Assembly (NCBI GenBank): GCA_963669155.1
Contig: OZ022576.1
Span: 124,001-188,000 of the forward strand
DNA length: 64,000 bases
Reading direction: 5' to 3'
From: Arbacia lixula
Lineage: Eukaryota > Echinodermata > Echinoidea > Arbacioida > Arbaciidae
Shown here: positions 34,130-45,900 of the stretch, piece by piece
How the letters are laid out: each line of letters starts with the position of its first letter
Numbering within the stretch: position 1 is the first letter of the stretch
Position numbers and translations under genes: made by a program
Notes under the pieces: model-generated
Database searches by the model: none
What the model saw: only the letters and a program-made list of their open reading frames with translations
Told to the model about the DNA's origin: nothing

Positions 34130-34446
34130 CTCACGTACATGTAACCATTTTTTTTTGCATTCGCACATGTGACATTACCATGGTGTCTATCTGCCCCAAC
34201 ACGGCCATTAGCAATAATAAGGTTAATGCCCCTACACATTCCAAGAAGTTTCTTGCCGTGGTTATTAACTGTATTGTCTCTATTCATTCTTACCGAACCT
34301 GTATTACCCGGTAGAAAATGTTGATCGGACATAACACTATCAGATTTATCTATAAAATACATATTGGAACAATCTATTAGATCAACCTCTTCCATTAATT
34401 CACTTTCATACACAATTCTAGCATTGAAATCTCCTAAAAGGCAGAA
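34130..34446 (-). mobile_element. LINE endonuclease-domain fragment
   Basis: The minus-strand frame reads LLGDFNARIVYESELMEEVD, then NRDNTVNNHGKKLLGMCRGI and NLIIANGRVGADRHHGNVTC. GDFNAR and NGR..D...G..T are signature blocks of APE-type LINE endonucleases. It is in opposite orientation to the adjacent fragment, so the two are separate insertions or an inverted copy. Confidence 0.85.
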
Positions 34447-34449
34447 CAG

Positions 34450-35470
34450 TAAATAATAATGATAATAATAATCACTTAGAGACGCATAATACCATTCAAA
34501 TAATATGCGTGTGAAAGTAAAAATTTTCTTTCGCTCACCCCCAAACTAATTCCCATTGTGTGTAATAAGATCAGCTGTGAGCTCCTAGCGAAGGCTGAAC
34601 CGTCGACATATTTTCTTTTATTATTCAGAGGAAGGCACTGCCTAATTGGAAATACAACGTATTGTTTGAAACACCTGAATGTCTTAAATTTTCATGAGGC
34701 AGCGGTCATCATAAATCAAAGGAAGTCTATCCGTGTGCAGTCCATCCATGATAGGTCCATGGTAGTACCAACATGACAATATCCTTTTAGTCCATACGTC
34801 AACTACCCCTATAAGCTGTCAATTTACAATGCCTATCATACCAAAACTTAAATTAGAAATGTCTATAAAGTCAAAAATATACACGTGAATTTGACGAGAA
34901 ATTGTTTCTTTTATTCGGCTCAATGACTATTAAATCACCATTCCTCTGAATGTTGGCATGATGTAAATACGTATATAGGGGATATAAGGGAAATAGAATG
35001 TGTTTAGCATTAGGCATCTGGTGGATCACGATATTTGTACCTTTTGATGGTTAACCCCTACCCCACCCCAAACGCCAGATCGAGTTGGTCAGATTACTCA
35101 CTATGTTGGACGTACATCTCTCAGAAACATGCGACACATAAGTGAAGAGGAACGCATGTCTCAAATGGGAGACATACTCCATAATTAACACACTCAAGTC
35201 AAAGGAGACAGTCATAATTCACAAGGCACACAACTCACAATTAGAACACAAAGCTCAAACGAAACACAATCATGATTCACAAGGGACACATAAACATTGA
35301 ACAGGACACAAAACTCACATTGGACACATAATTCATAAGGGATATAATAAAATCACATGGAACACATCACGCACAGTGGACAATAGTCCACATGGGACAC
35401 AAAGCTAATAACGGGCGCGTAATGATTTGTCCCATAAATGAGCTATGTACCCCTTGCTCGGAGTGTTTCC
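34450..35470. other. Non-coding interval
   Basis: No gene is recognised. Around 35,180-35,420 a loose repetition of CACAATTGGGACACA-like phrases suggests an old, highly diverged short tandem repeat. Confidence 0.4.
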
Positions 35471-35956
35471 TTAAAGGGATAGTTTACCCTAAGATTAGTT
35501 CAGTTTCAATCAAATGACACACGTGAAAGAAACATATGAGTTCAGATTCGATGAAAATTGGTCAAAGGAAAGGAAAGTTATTTGATTTTAAAGTTTTGAC
35601 TTTGTGACATCACGAGCGAGGTGCTCTCAATTATGTTGTGTACATTTTATTTCTCGAAAATGTGCATTTTCTCAAAAAGATATGCATCATTTCACTTGTG
35701 CATTTGATGCATCATTAGAAATACGTTTTACACACATACATGTATAGAAAAAAAATATTCTGTTGTCAAAAACAGAAATAAAAAGCAATTTCTGGAATTA
35801 TTTCGTACACAACCTATTATGGGAGAGCACCTCGCACGTAATGTAAAAATCAACATTTTTAGAATCAAATAATTCTTCTTTTTTTTCCCTTTGACCGATT
35901 TTCGTCAAACCTTCACTGACAAGTTTTTCAGGGTGAACTACTAGACTATCACTTTA
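35471..35956. mobile_element. TTAAAGGG-type MITE, copy B (both ends intact)
   Basis: Starts TTAAAGGGATAGTTTACCCT and ends AGGGTGAACTACTAG, ACTATCACTTTAA, so the ends are inverted copies with TTAA at both outer borders. The interior is also partly palindromic. No coding capacity. 486 bp. Confidence 0.75.
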
Positions 35957-37121
35957 ACGTTCTGTGCTAGCTGAGCTCAAATGTGACACGAACAATGACA
36001 AATTCACTCTTTTACCTGAGGCCCTGTTTATTTCACTGTCGTTTCCCAAAGAGCTGGCTCGAAAGGGTTCCAATCAAGGACAATGGCACAGAGATGTTGC
36101 TGCTGGGAGTCATCCAACCTCCTCTCCGCCACGAGGATCTTCATGATTATCAGGATGTCCAGCATTTATATTAGGTACAGGCTACTGGTGTGACTGAAGT
36201 AGTAAGGGAGCAAAAACACTTCAAGGAGCAGAATAAGTGTTTCCTTTTGCTGAAGAAAACCCAAAAGATGAACTGCCATTAGCGATTCCATTATCTTTAT
36301 CTGTTCAAATCGCCTAAACAGAGACAGTTTTCTTCTTTAATTCCAGTTATCTTACAGATTTTGCCAGAGTGGTCAATCAGAGTTGATTAATGGGTTCCAT
36401 GCAACGACCGCGTCTGTACCGGATTTCTCGCTCCCTCCCCCCTTCGACTTCATTAAAGCTGATCTTCTATAATAAGTGCACAGAATCCAGCTCAGGACTC
36501 CCTGGACAAATAATCTTCGAAAATATTGTCGTGAGTGCGCTTGATAAAGACACAACATAAGATTGACGTATCTCTAGGACAGATTTGATCCGCGGGCATC
36601 GCTATAGGCCGTATATCAATCAATCATCTGGAACTTTGAATACGATGGATATAATGAAATAATGTATAAGAATGATTTACCATGAGGATGAGAAGAAACA
36701 ATCTGAGAGTAATCCATCCCACTCACAATCAAACACCTTCTGTTAGGTGATACGCCAGAACAGAAAAAAATAGATCAATAACCTGTATGCGGCTATTGTT
36801 GCAGGTATGCATCATTAATAATTCTGTAAAAACGAGCAACTTCAGCAATTATTTACAAAGTTTCTTTATCGACACTTTGAATTAGTCATAGTGAAGTCCT
36901 AATCGGTTTATTGATGATAATGGCATGGAGCTAAAGCTGATAGAATAGGCCTACAAAGTACGACTAGATAAGTTTTTTCTACGGTGTTGTAGTTCGTAAA
37001 CTTGTAGCTTCATTTCAAAACTCAACGTAGGTATTTGTCAATTTCTTACATTGTCGTTGGGTGTTGCGTATTGATATAAGTGTGATATCAAAATGGTCTG
37101 TCTTAACTCGCAGATCTCCTC
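35957..37121. other. Non-coding interval with one unassigned ORF
   Basis: A plus-strand frame at 35983-36174 (ending HEDLHDYQDVQHLY) has a protein-like composition but no domain I recognise and no clear splice sites, so I do not call it a gene. Confidence 0.35.
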
Positions 37122-37625
37122 TTAAATGGATAGTTCAACCTGAAATTATTTTTGGTTCAATAAACTCAAACACACGAAAGAAATATATCATTCAGATCAG
37201 AAATCAGAAATATATCCGTCAAAGGATAAGAAAGTTATGATCTTTTATTTTTTTTATTTTGTGACGTCACATACGATGTTCTCTTCTATATGTTTGTACA
37301 TTTTTTTGTGGAAAACATGCATTTTCTCAAAAAATATATGCATCCTTGTACCTGTGCATTTGATACGTTATTAGAAATGCGTTTTTACACACATAACTGT
37401 ATGAAAAAGAAATCATTCCGTCGTCAAAAACAGAAAAAAAAAGCAATTCATGTAATTATATTGTACACAACATATGGATAAGCACCTCGCACGTGACGTC
37501 ACAAAATTGTAATGTAAAAATCTAATTTCTTTTCCTTTGACTGATTTTCGTCAAACCTTCACTAATATGTTTCTTTCATGTTTCTGCTTTTATTGGCACC
37601 ACCTTTTTCAGGGTGAACTTTCGTT
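37122..37625. mobile_element. TTAAAGGG-type MITE, copy C
   Basis: Begins TTAAATGGATAGTTCAACCT and runs through the same internal blocks as copy B, including GCATTTTCTCAAAAA, GCACCTCGCACGTGACGTCA and TCGTCAAACCTTCACT, ending near CAGGGTGAACTTTCG. The right TTAA border is degraded. Confidence 0.75.
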
Positions 37626-38747
37626 CGATTTGGTTTTCTTTATAATACTATTGTAGTCATCACTGTTCTCCCTGTAAAAGGCGGTCATTCATGACATGTG
37701 CAGGCTACTTGATCGTTTATGCAGTAAAAATATGGATAGCAATCAATGTTATGAATACTAGTATTCCTTTTTTATTTCATTCATTTTGCACATGCAACAT
37801 AAAGTTACATTTCATGTTGAGCATGAAGACAGAATTAATTTCATCGAAAGCATAGCTGTAAAATTACACCCCGAAACACGGTGTTATCTCAGTGTAACAT
37901 CATAGGCCTATGTGTGACTCGGCAATAACCATTTTATTTTTAAGCAATAGAATAAACCTAGCATTATGGGTTTTGCGTGCATTATATCAAATTTCTCAGG
38001 CCTGTATCATTATTGCGCATGAAGAGTGCTTGGTTGCTTCGTGCAATTCTTTTTCTTTAACTTCCGCATTATTATTTTGCCAGAATGCGTCAGTGGTGCA
38101 CAAAGAATACAGGGAAAGTAATATATGGGGCTCATGTTAGACAATACCAATATTCGCATAACCACATTGACAGAGAATTAAAACCAACCATCAAAAAGTG
38201 TTTTGATAGGAACCTGCATTCATTGTGTGTGTTTTTGTAACTTGGTAGACTTTATATGAAATTAAACCTCATAGTATAGCTGTTGTTGTTTTTTTTTATG
38301 TGAAGGCTATCATTGATTCAAACAAATTCAAAGAGGGCAGGCTAACAGTCAATATGGCATTCTCTAAAAAAAACTTCTTTTAACAATTGTTCTGCTTTAG
38401 GTTCTATTTGGAATTTCTAGCCATTATGTGAATGTTACAGCAGATGTCCTCAGTATTTGTTACTCAGTATATAGGACATATATATGATATATATAGGATA
38501 TATAAGACAGTTAATTTATGGAAATCTGCATCTTTATCCTGCCAAACATCAGAACTTGACAAATACCTAATCCTTATCATTTAAAGCAAATGCATGGACT
38601 TGAAGTAGATATCAGTGCAATTTGAAATTCGTGAACTTTAGTAATTCAAAGTGGTTTTTTTTACACTTATTCCAGTGCACTTTCATTCATTTGGCGTATT
38701 AAGTTTAAGTCTATTTTTAAGTCTATTAAGTCAGTCACAAAATCAAA
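37626..38747. other. Non-coding interval
   Basis: AT-rich. No exon or repeat family recognised apart from short TATA-rich steps near 38,480. Confidence 0.4.
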
Positions 38748-39483
38748 ATGGCTAAGACAAGACAGCTTTCTTTGGAAACACGTCAGTCAACTGTAGTTTC
38801 GAGGAATGGCGAAGGCTGATAAACAGGCCTACGAGAAATAGCCAGGAAATCACCCATGCTGTTCACTACCGCCTGAAACGCAACGGGTCTAATGGGGACA
38901 GGAGACGAAGTGATAGGCCCAAAATCCTCAGTTGAAGATAAATACATTCGGGTGAGTTTGCGATACCGTGGTCTGACTTGCCCACAGATTACAACTGACC
39001 TCAACAACACGCCTATCTTCTTCAACTATTAGAACCTGTCTCTGTGGAGCAGGGCCGTGTGACTTCAAGGAAACCAGTCCCCAAAGAACAGAAACAGAAG
39101 AAAAGGGTTGTTTTGGATAGGAAGCACAAAGACTGGTCTTTGGAGCAGTGGCAGTAGGTTCTTTGGTCTGACGAGTCAAAGTTTGAGGCTTTTGGTAGCA
39201 AGCGACGTACCTATGCGAAAGGGGGAAAAGATGCTACCCCAGTGCGTTAAGCCAACTGTGAAACATGGTGGTGACAAGGACATGATTCAGGGTTGCTTTG
39301 GTGCAGGATAGGTTAGCAGCTTCCACAGAGTAGAGGGTATCCTCAACCAGTAGTGCTATCATTTAAATCCTACAGCGGAAAGCCATCCCTTCAGGGAAAC
39401 GCCTGATCTGAGAAGGGTTCGTCTAAGTTAAGTCCTGGAAATCATGGATTGGCCGCCCCAGTCCCCAGATCTCAATCCCATTA
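38748..39483 (+). pseudogene. Dead Tc1/mariner transposase
   Basis: Opens MAKTRQLSLETRQS, the usual Tc1 start. After several frameshifts it reads WIGSTKTGL (from a KKHKDWS-type block), then SDESKFE-like sequence, RTYVRK-like sequence, KMLPQCVKPTVKHGG, VEGILNQ and finally MDWPPQSPDLNP. The segment between the last two, which should hold the second catalytic Asp (DNDPKH-type), is deleted. Terminal repeats are not clear, so the full element ends are not placed. Confidence 0.85.
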
Positions 39484-40356
39484 CTTGTCGTTTTTTTTTA
39501 TATATATATATATATTTTTTACAAAATGTTTTCCAGACAAGTGAAACATTTAGTGGTGTTTAATTGTATTTTTGTGTCTGACTTCTGACTAGGAAAAGGA
39601 AAAATGAAGTTGCGCGTGTAGGCCTATACACAAATGTAACTGTGCTATGAGCCTGCATAACAATAAACTCTACTAAGTATAAAAAAAACCCCACTGAATA
39701 CAGATTTTTTAACTTTTGGATGGGAGTGTGTAATCAGGTCTTTGAAGGCAAGCTACGAATGTGTTTGTGGTGTATGGGTGGACGTCACGTGGAAGTGCGT
39801 GCCAAATTTCGGGGGCAGTATGTCTAACTGTAATATAGACCTATAGGTACTTTTTTTCTTCTTTTTGCAAATGTAGCTAAGATAGGCGTTATCAAACATA
39901 AATGTTTAACAATGCTTTATATTTCTGATCATTTTTTTTCATTAAAATAGCATTAGTTATTGGATACGACAATTACACAAACGAAAAGAGCGTGTGAGTG
40001 TGTGTGTGTGTGTGTGGGGGGGGGGGGGGGTACCATATAGCGTTAATAGTAAAATGACACATACAACACATAGCTTACAAGTACGTAAAAATACACCAGA
40101 ATATTAGTAGGCTCACAGTTTTGCCTTTAAAATTTTAGTAATTTTTTTCACTCATACTATAGCATCTAAGTACCGACTTATAAAGTTAGTACAGTCGAAA
40201 CAAGCATGAAATAGCCTAAGATCAGAAAATTATTAGAAAGCATACTGCTTTATTAGTCTGTTACATTAGACGGTGGGCCACCTAGACCCCCTCCCCCCCC
40301 CCCCCACCCCCTTAGCCACAATTTTTTTTTTTTAAATCGTTCATAGCCAGGACCCT
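39484..40356. repeat. Interval with TA, GT and poly-G/poly-C simple repeats
   Basis: Holds a short (TA)n tract (about 39,499-39,517), (GT)n followed by poly-G (about 39,992-40,030) and a C-rich run near 40,291-40,305. No gene. Confidence 0.7.
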
Positions 40357-41788
40357 CAGCTATCGGAATCTGCCTGTTTGCTATTGCGCTGGTGGTGGGT
40401 GTGGCCTATAGAGCCGTTGGCATGGGAACGCATCAGTGAAATATTGGAATTTCAGAAATTGCCATCCTCCTCTCAATTGTTAACATAAAAATACAAATTT
40501 AGTGTCTAACTATACATTTTCCAAGTTACCCAGTTGATTCTCATCAGAACCTAAGGCATTTTAGGTCACGATCATACGAAAATATTGGTTATTGCCATGA
40601 AACGGTACAGAAAAAAGGCATTTTTTAAGCAAACAAATAGGCAAAAAACCTAATCCAGAAAGCTAGTAATATGAATATTAAGACCTCAGAATCATAGCAT
40701 TGAAGACTAAGGTGTTTAAGTGTTAGACACATATAAAAGCACCTTTGCTATGACAACACAATGGTGCCCAAAATAGTGAAATTACAGAAACATAACAAAT
40801 TGCCATATATTTCTCATATGGTGACATGACAACACAAAATAGGTGTCTAGGTATACATTTATCAAGGTGCCCAGTTGATTCTGACTGTAATTTAAGTCGT
40901 TAGAGATCACAATCATGCCTTAAAATGGAAGTTGCAATGGAAACGATGTTAACCAAAAAGGCAATTTTGTTACAAAACCATTCAAATATATGTTAATACA
41001 CAGCAAAAAACCTAATCCTAGTTCATGTTTTTATGAATATTTAGATGCCAGAATAGTAGCACTCAAGACTGAGTCATTTTTAAGTGATAACTGCCACGCA
41101 TAGAATGACTGTTGCTATGACAGCACCATGGTGCCAAACATATTGAACTTACAGAAATATTAGAAAGTGCCATATACTTCTCATATGGTGACATAAAAAC
41201 ACAAAATTAGTGTCTAAGTATACAGTTATCAAAGTGCCCAGTTGATTCTGATCAAAAAGTAAGTCATGTATTGATCACTCCTAAAAATAGTTTTTTTGTC
41301 ATGGAAACGATATATAAAAAAGACATTTTGTTAAAAAAACAAACATGTAAACACACAGCAAAAAACCTAATCCTAGTATATAGTTTTATAAATATCTAAA
41401 TGCCAGAATAGTAGCAATCAACACTGAGTCATTTCTAAGTGATAACTGTCATGCTATGCAGCTGCTATGACAACACCATGGTACCCAAAACTGAAATTAC
41501 AGAAATATAAGAAACTGCCGTATATTTGCCATATATGGTAACATAAAAACAAATAATTGCTGTCTATGTATGCATTTTGCAAGGTGCCCAGTTTATTTTG
41601 ATTAGAATCTTAGTAATTTAAGGTCAAGTTCACGGTCAAAATATGGTCGTTGCTATGGTAATGATACAGAAAAGGGTGATTTTTAATTAACATATTCAAT
41701 ATGCAAATAGGCAGCACAAAACTTAACCCTAGTTTCTAGTATTATGATGGCTGATATTTAGGTGTATATGGTATTGTCTAATTGGATA

Positions 41789-41802
41789 GTTGCCATGACA
41801 AC
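41789..41802 (+). promoter_or_regulatory. RFX-type X-box motif
   Basis: GTTGCCATGACAAC matches the X-box consensus GTHNYYATRRNAAC at every position. It belongs to a series of similar motifs in the inverted-repeat element. Binding is inference. Confidence 0.5.
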
Positions 41803-42615
41803 AGCATGATGTAATATATGAAGAAGAAGAAGATGTGCAAAGCACGTACGAGGTACACATCAAAATCCTATCACTATCCCGTGTCACTCTTTTATCCCTT
41901 GATTTAGTTCTAATAACCATCAGGTATCATCATTTGCATGTTTCCTCTCAAACCGATATTTGATGTTAGTGCGAGGCCATTGTCATGGCAACTCATCAAT
42001 AAAATAGGCCTCCTAGAATTTTATAAAATGGCCTATTTGTAATTTCACCCTGTCAAAACTCTATGAAAGTGCTTAATTATTAGGTGTTTAAAATCAAAAT
42101 CCAGGTCATTTAAGGTCAACACACGTCAAACTATTTTGTAATCAATGTGAAGTACTTGGTTGATGGCATGGCAATGTCTCAATCAAATATATATACATTT
42201 CCCCCACTTTTAAAACCAGAAGACACACTGAAAGTGCATAGAAATATGAATTTCAAGCTTTCCACATTAATGCCTTCAAGATTTTTTTTGTCAATTATGG
42301 TCCTGGTCATGAAAAATAGTGTTGCTTTAGCAAATACACAAAAATACAAAATCTTTGAGAACTCAACCTAGGAAACACCACAAAATATGTTAAAGGTACA
42401 TGTATACGACTTTTGTAATTGTGCTATTGATTGTACATAAGATCGGGAAATTAAAGATTGTCAAGGTCATGCATAACTAGCAGTTACAGTGTCAATACCA
42501 TGGTTAAAAATGGAATGTATTATACTAGAATATGATGTATCATGCTACATGTACGCTATATGTACGTTTACAAACTCAATAGTAAAGTAAAAACAATGTT
42601 CCTTGCATGTGCATT

Positions 42616-42657
42616 TTAATTGTCACCTTCATCGCTGTCATCATCCAAAGACTCTTC
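42616..42657 (-). other. Possible short acidic terminal exon
   Basis: On the minus strand an acceptor-like ACAATGTGCAG is followed by EESLDDDSDEGDN and a stop. Acidic tails of this kind end many nuclear proteins. No upstream exon was found, so this may be chance or a captured gene piece. Confidence 0.2.
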
Positions 42658-43319
42658 CTGCACATTGTAAAATATGTATTAGGTAGATATCTTATGCTGG
42701 ACATCCTCATCCTAAGCATGCAACATATCTACCGGACCCTCTGACTGTATTTCCGTTTGTGTGATCATTTTTGGTAATTATGTGGTGTAATTGATAATTA
42801 TTCTGGCCTTCTATCTAATGGTTTGTGGTTCTTGGACAGTGACACAATATAGCATATGTAGCAGCCTGAAACTTGTCATTTCTGCTCCCCTCCCCCATAG
42901 AGCTTGACCAAAGCTGTCCACATCTTGATTCCAATCAACAAGATAGCTATAATAGTCCAAAACCTAGTTACTTGAGAAACAATATTTTGGTTTCAGTAAA
43001 TTAGTTTTCAAATAAAACTTCAATCAATCACGAGTTGGGATAGCAACAATCCTTGACTTGACCATGGCTTTAATTGAAGCGGACTGCTTGAACATTTTAT
43101 TGCATTTATTTTGGAAGCTTTGTTATATTATATTGTACTTACATATTTTTTTTTGAAGGCATGAAATTTTCTAAATGAGTGTGATCTGTTATGACTTAAA
43201 TTACAATCGGAATCAACTGGGCACCTTGATTAATTAATGTATACCAAGACACAAATTTTGTGTTTTGGTCACCATATGAGAAATACAGGCCTATGCCAAA
43301 TTTCTTACAACACCATAGT

Positions 43320-43333
43320 GTTGTCATAGCAAC
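43320..43333 (+). promoter_or_regulatory. RFX-type X-box motif
   Basis: GTTGTCATAGCAAC matches GTHNYYATRRNAAC at every position, in the right arm of the inverted-repeat element. Confidence 0.45.
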
Positions 43334-43657
43334 GATGCTCTTATGCATTTTAACACTTGAAAATACCTCAGTCTTCATTGATATGAGTCTGATATCTTTA
43401 TATTCACACTTTGACTTTGAGTTGCTTACTAACATATATTTGATTTTTTTTTACTAAAACAAAGGTATTTTTTCTGATCGTTTCCATGGAAATAACCATT
43501 TTTTGCGCAGGATCGTGGCCTCAAATGGCTTAGATTCCTATCAGAATCAACTGGGCAACATGTGAAATGTATACTTAAGACACAAACTTGGTCTTTAATA
43601 TGCTAGAAATATATGGCAATTTCGTAACTTCCTCTAATTGCAAAATTCCATTTACAT

Positions 43658-43671
43658 GTTACCATGGTAAC
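43658..43671. promoter_or_regulatory. Perfectly palindromic X-box motif
   Basis: GTTACCATGGTAAC is a perfect 14-bp palindrome and matches the symmetric RFX dimer site. It lies near the right end of the inverted-repeat element; the left-end counterpart at 40,416 is GTTGGCATGGGAAC. Confidence 0.5.
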
Positions 43672-44194
43672 GGCCCTGGGGACCACACCCACCACCAGTG
43701 CAATGGCAAACAGGCAGATTCTGACAGCTGAGGGTCTTGCCTAACATCAAACATAACATCATGGTTAAGGGCCCGTGGACTATACATGTGGTCGCAAATC
43801 GTTGAAGAATGGGCCACCAAGGCGGGCACTTCAGGGCCACCATACATCAGATCGGCACCAAAGCGCATGCAAAAGACGCGACGGAGCTAGAGATCAGTGG
43901 CTATATATAACACACGCGACATAAGTTCAACAAAAAATAACGTAGGATACGAATCGGACAAGTAAAGTACACCTCGCTCTAGGCTCTAGTGACAGCGAAC
44001 TTCTCCTTGAAGTAAGTAATGTGCTTGAAATAGAGTTCTAGTCTATATCATTTTCTGTCTGCATTGGTTTTAACCGAAGTTGGCTAGCCCCACCAGGAAA
44101 TAATCGGGGATTTTTGGCATTAGGCTAAAATAAATACTAAAAGTACCAGGCAGTATCGCACATGTTTAAATGCACGCTGCAGCTGCAATACTGA

Positions 44195-44290
44195 TTGTCG
44201 TCAGCAGAAAGTGACCTAGAAATCACCTTCTTTGGATGAATTTTGTCTAGAGTTAGGGTTATGGTCAGGGCACCATGCAGCTACAAACTC
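44195..44290 (+). repeat. Dispersed repeat with TTAGGG-like core, copy 2
   Basis: Reads GTCAGCAGAAAGTGACC, AGAAATCACC, then a single GTTAGGGTTATGGTCAGGG stretch. It is the short version of the copies at 13.0 kb (minus) and 45.2 kb. Confidence 0.7.
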
Positions 44291-44705
44291 CATAGGCCGT
44301 GTGTACGAAGTATGGCGAAACGGCCCAAAACTTCAATTATGTGCTTCCTGAACCCTATGCGTACGTGGGCCCCTGTCAACCAAATATTTCTGGTCTTTAA
44401 ATTACTTATATAGTCTAGACATGCCAAATTAACTGCAGCTTTTCATATTTATTTGCACTTGAATATATTAAATGACAGAAAATGTGATTTTCCGTCAAAA
44501 ATAATAGCTATTTCAGAGTTTCTAAGCCCCGCCCATGAAACAAAATCCGTTTCATGCGATCGCTGTCAATCATGATGTCACATGACGAAATTCGTCACAG
44601 GGGGAAATTGACTTCTGAGCTCTGTGTTGAATGCCCGTGTTTTGTATTGCTGTGTCGAAGAATTTGCTGTGTAATTTTCTCCCAATTCGAAGAATTCAAG
44701 AGAAA

Positions 44706-44987
44706 ATGCCGAAGAGCTGCATAGTGGGAGGGTGAAGTAACACCTCAAAAGATGGAGTGTGCCTGTACTTTTTCTCAAAAGATAACAATTTACGGCGAAT
44801 TTGGTCAGTGAGTGTAAGGCTGACCCGTGCGAAATGCCCCAGCGACAGTAGCGTATTGTGCAGTGCTCACTTCCCTCGCGCTGCCTACGAGGTGGCGGTA
44901 CTGTATTCACAGTTCAACATCAGGTTCAGAAGGAAGTTGAAGTTGGATGCGATCTCCCGACCAATACCCAAAGAAAGGGGGAGATAA
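44706..44987 (+). pseudogene. THAP zinc-finger domain fragment with an in-frame TGA
   Basis: Starts MPKSCIVGG, then TGA (44733-44735), then SNTSKDGVCLYFFSKDNNL, RRIWSVSV, CPSDSSVLCSAHFP, AYEVAVLYSQFNIRFRRKL and KLDAISRP. This is a full THAP (C2CH) domain: first Cys at residue 5, CSAHF as the later C..H pair, and the AVPT-like end. The TGA falls exactly where the second zinc-ligand Cys (GGCSN-type) is expected, a one-base change from TGC or TGT. Downstream the frame stops after IPKERGR. It is most likely a relic of a THAP-type transposase or a dead gene copy. Confidence 0.75.
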
Positions 44988-45204
44988 GGAGCACACCAGC
45001 ATTAAAAAAAAGGAAGAAAATCAGGGATTGTAAACCTTGTTGTCTTGCTTTTCTTTTATTAATCCTCGAAAATGAGACGAAGTATTCGCTCAGCCTAGGC
45101 AACTATAGTGTATCTACGGCAGCGTACGCGGCTAGTCACGGGTGGATATACAGTCGCGTAGCAGTCTCGGGGCTAGGGCCTAAACGGGCGCTAATGCAGA
45201 CTTA

Positions 45205-45325
45205 GAAATCACTTTTTGGAGGAATTCAACGGCAAAGAAGTTGTCTAGGGTTAGGGTTGGGGTCAGGGCTAGATTGAGAATTAGGGTAGGGTCAGGATTA
45301 GGTTTAGAGTTTCAAATTCATAAAA
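45205..45325 (+). repeat. Dispersed repeat with TTAGGG-like core, copy 3
   Basis: AGAAATCACTTTTTGG, then GTCTAGGGTTAGGGTTGGGG, GGGTCAGGATTAGGTTTAG and a closing AATTCATAAAATAAG, the same order and end as the minus-strand copy at 13.0 kb. Confidence 0.75.
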
Positions 45326-45900
45326 TAAGTATCTTCTCAACTAGTACCGTGAGTGAGTGGCATATCGTTCTAATAGTAGTCAGGTTTTGATGTAAAATGT
45401 ACAATTCGTCTTTATTTTTCGCTCAAAAGTATATGGATATTCGAAATGGCCATTAAAAACTAAGGTAGATTAGTGGAAATAAGATTTTAGCTGTCTGGCT
45501 GTCAGGGGCCCTTTAAGGAAGCCATCAATATCCGTCTCAATCTCAACAATTTCAATCGAGACAACAGGATCGATATCCCCGATGTTTGGATTCTTACGAT
45601 ACGCCGCCATGACACTCCTCGCCATGACACTCGACCGCCTTTCGATACGCCTTAGTAGCCCGTTGTTAGTCTAAAGCCAGCCTTTGTTCCCGCCCAACAA
45701 TGTGCTGCTTTTAGCGACCCTTGGACTTGTTGGTTGCCCGTAATTACCAGCCTGTGGCTTTGTCCTTTTTGTTCTTTGTCGGTAACTTGTTACCACCGGT
45801 CCATGCGAGGCGCATCAACGGTCTATTGCACAACGAACAATAGTGTACAACGGATAGCGGAGCGTGGTCGCTAGCGGTCGTGTCCATTTTTGCTTATTAC

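Larger units (their letters stand above)
40357..43750. mobile_element. Large inverted-repeat element built of ~350-bp monomers
   Basis: The left end (GACCCTCAGCT, GAATCTGCCTGTTTGC, CTGGTGGTGGGTGTGG from 40,357) reappears inverted at 43,680-43,735. Inside the left arm the phrase CCCAGTTGATTCT recurs at about 40,530, 40,872, 41,237 and (diverged) 41,588, defining monomers of about 340-365 bp. The right arm has inverted monomers from about 43,190 (GGAATCAACTGGGCACC) and near 43,545. Monomers share CATATGGTGAC, CTATGACAACAC and TGCCATGGAAACGAT-like blocks. The centre (about 41,700-43,190) is more unique. No transposase-like frame was seen, so it is non-autonomous or a satellite-derived structure. 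Confidence 0.8.

Noticed and set aside
44733..44735. Selenocysteine reading of the THAP TGA
   Set aside because: Tempting because of the position, but no THAP selenoprotein is known to me and no SECIS-like element was identified; decay is simpler.
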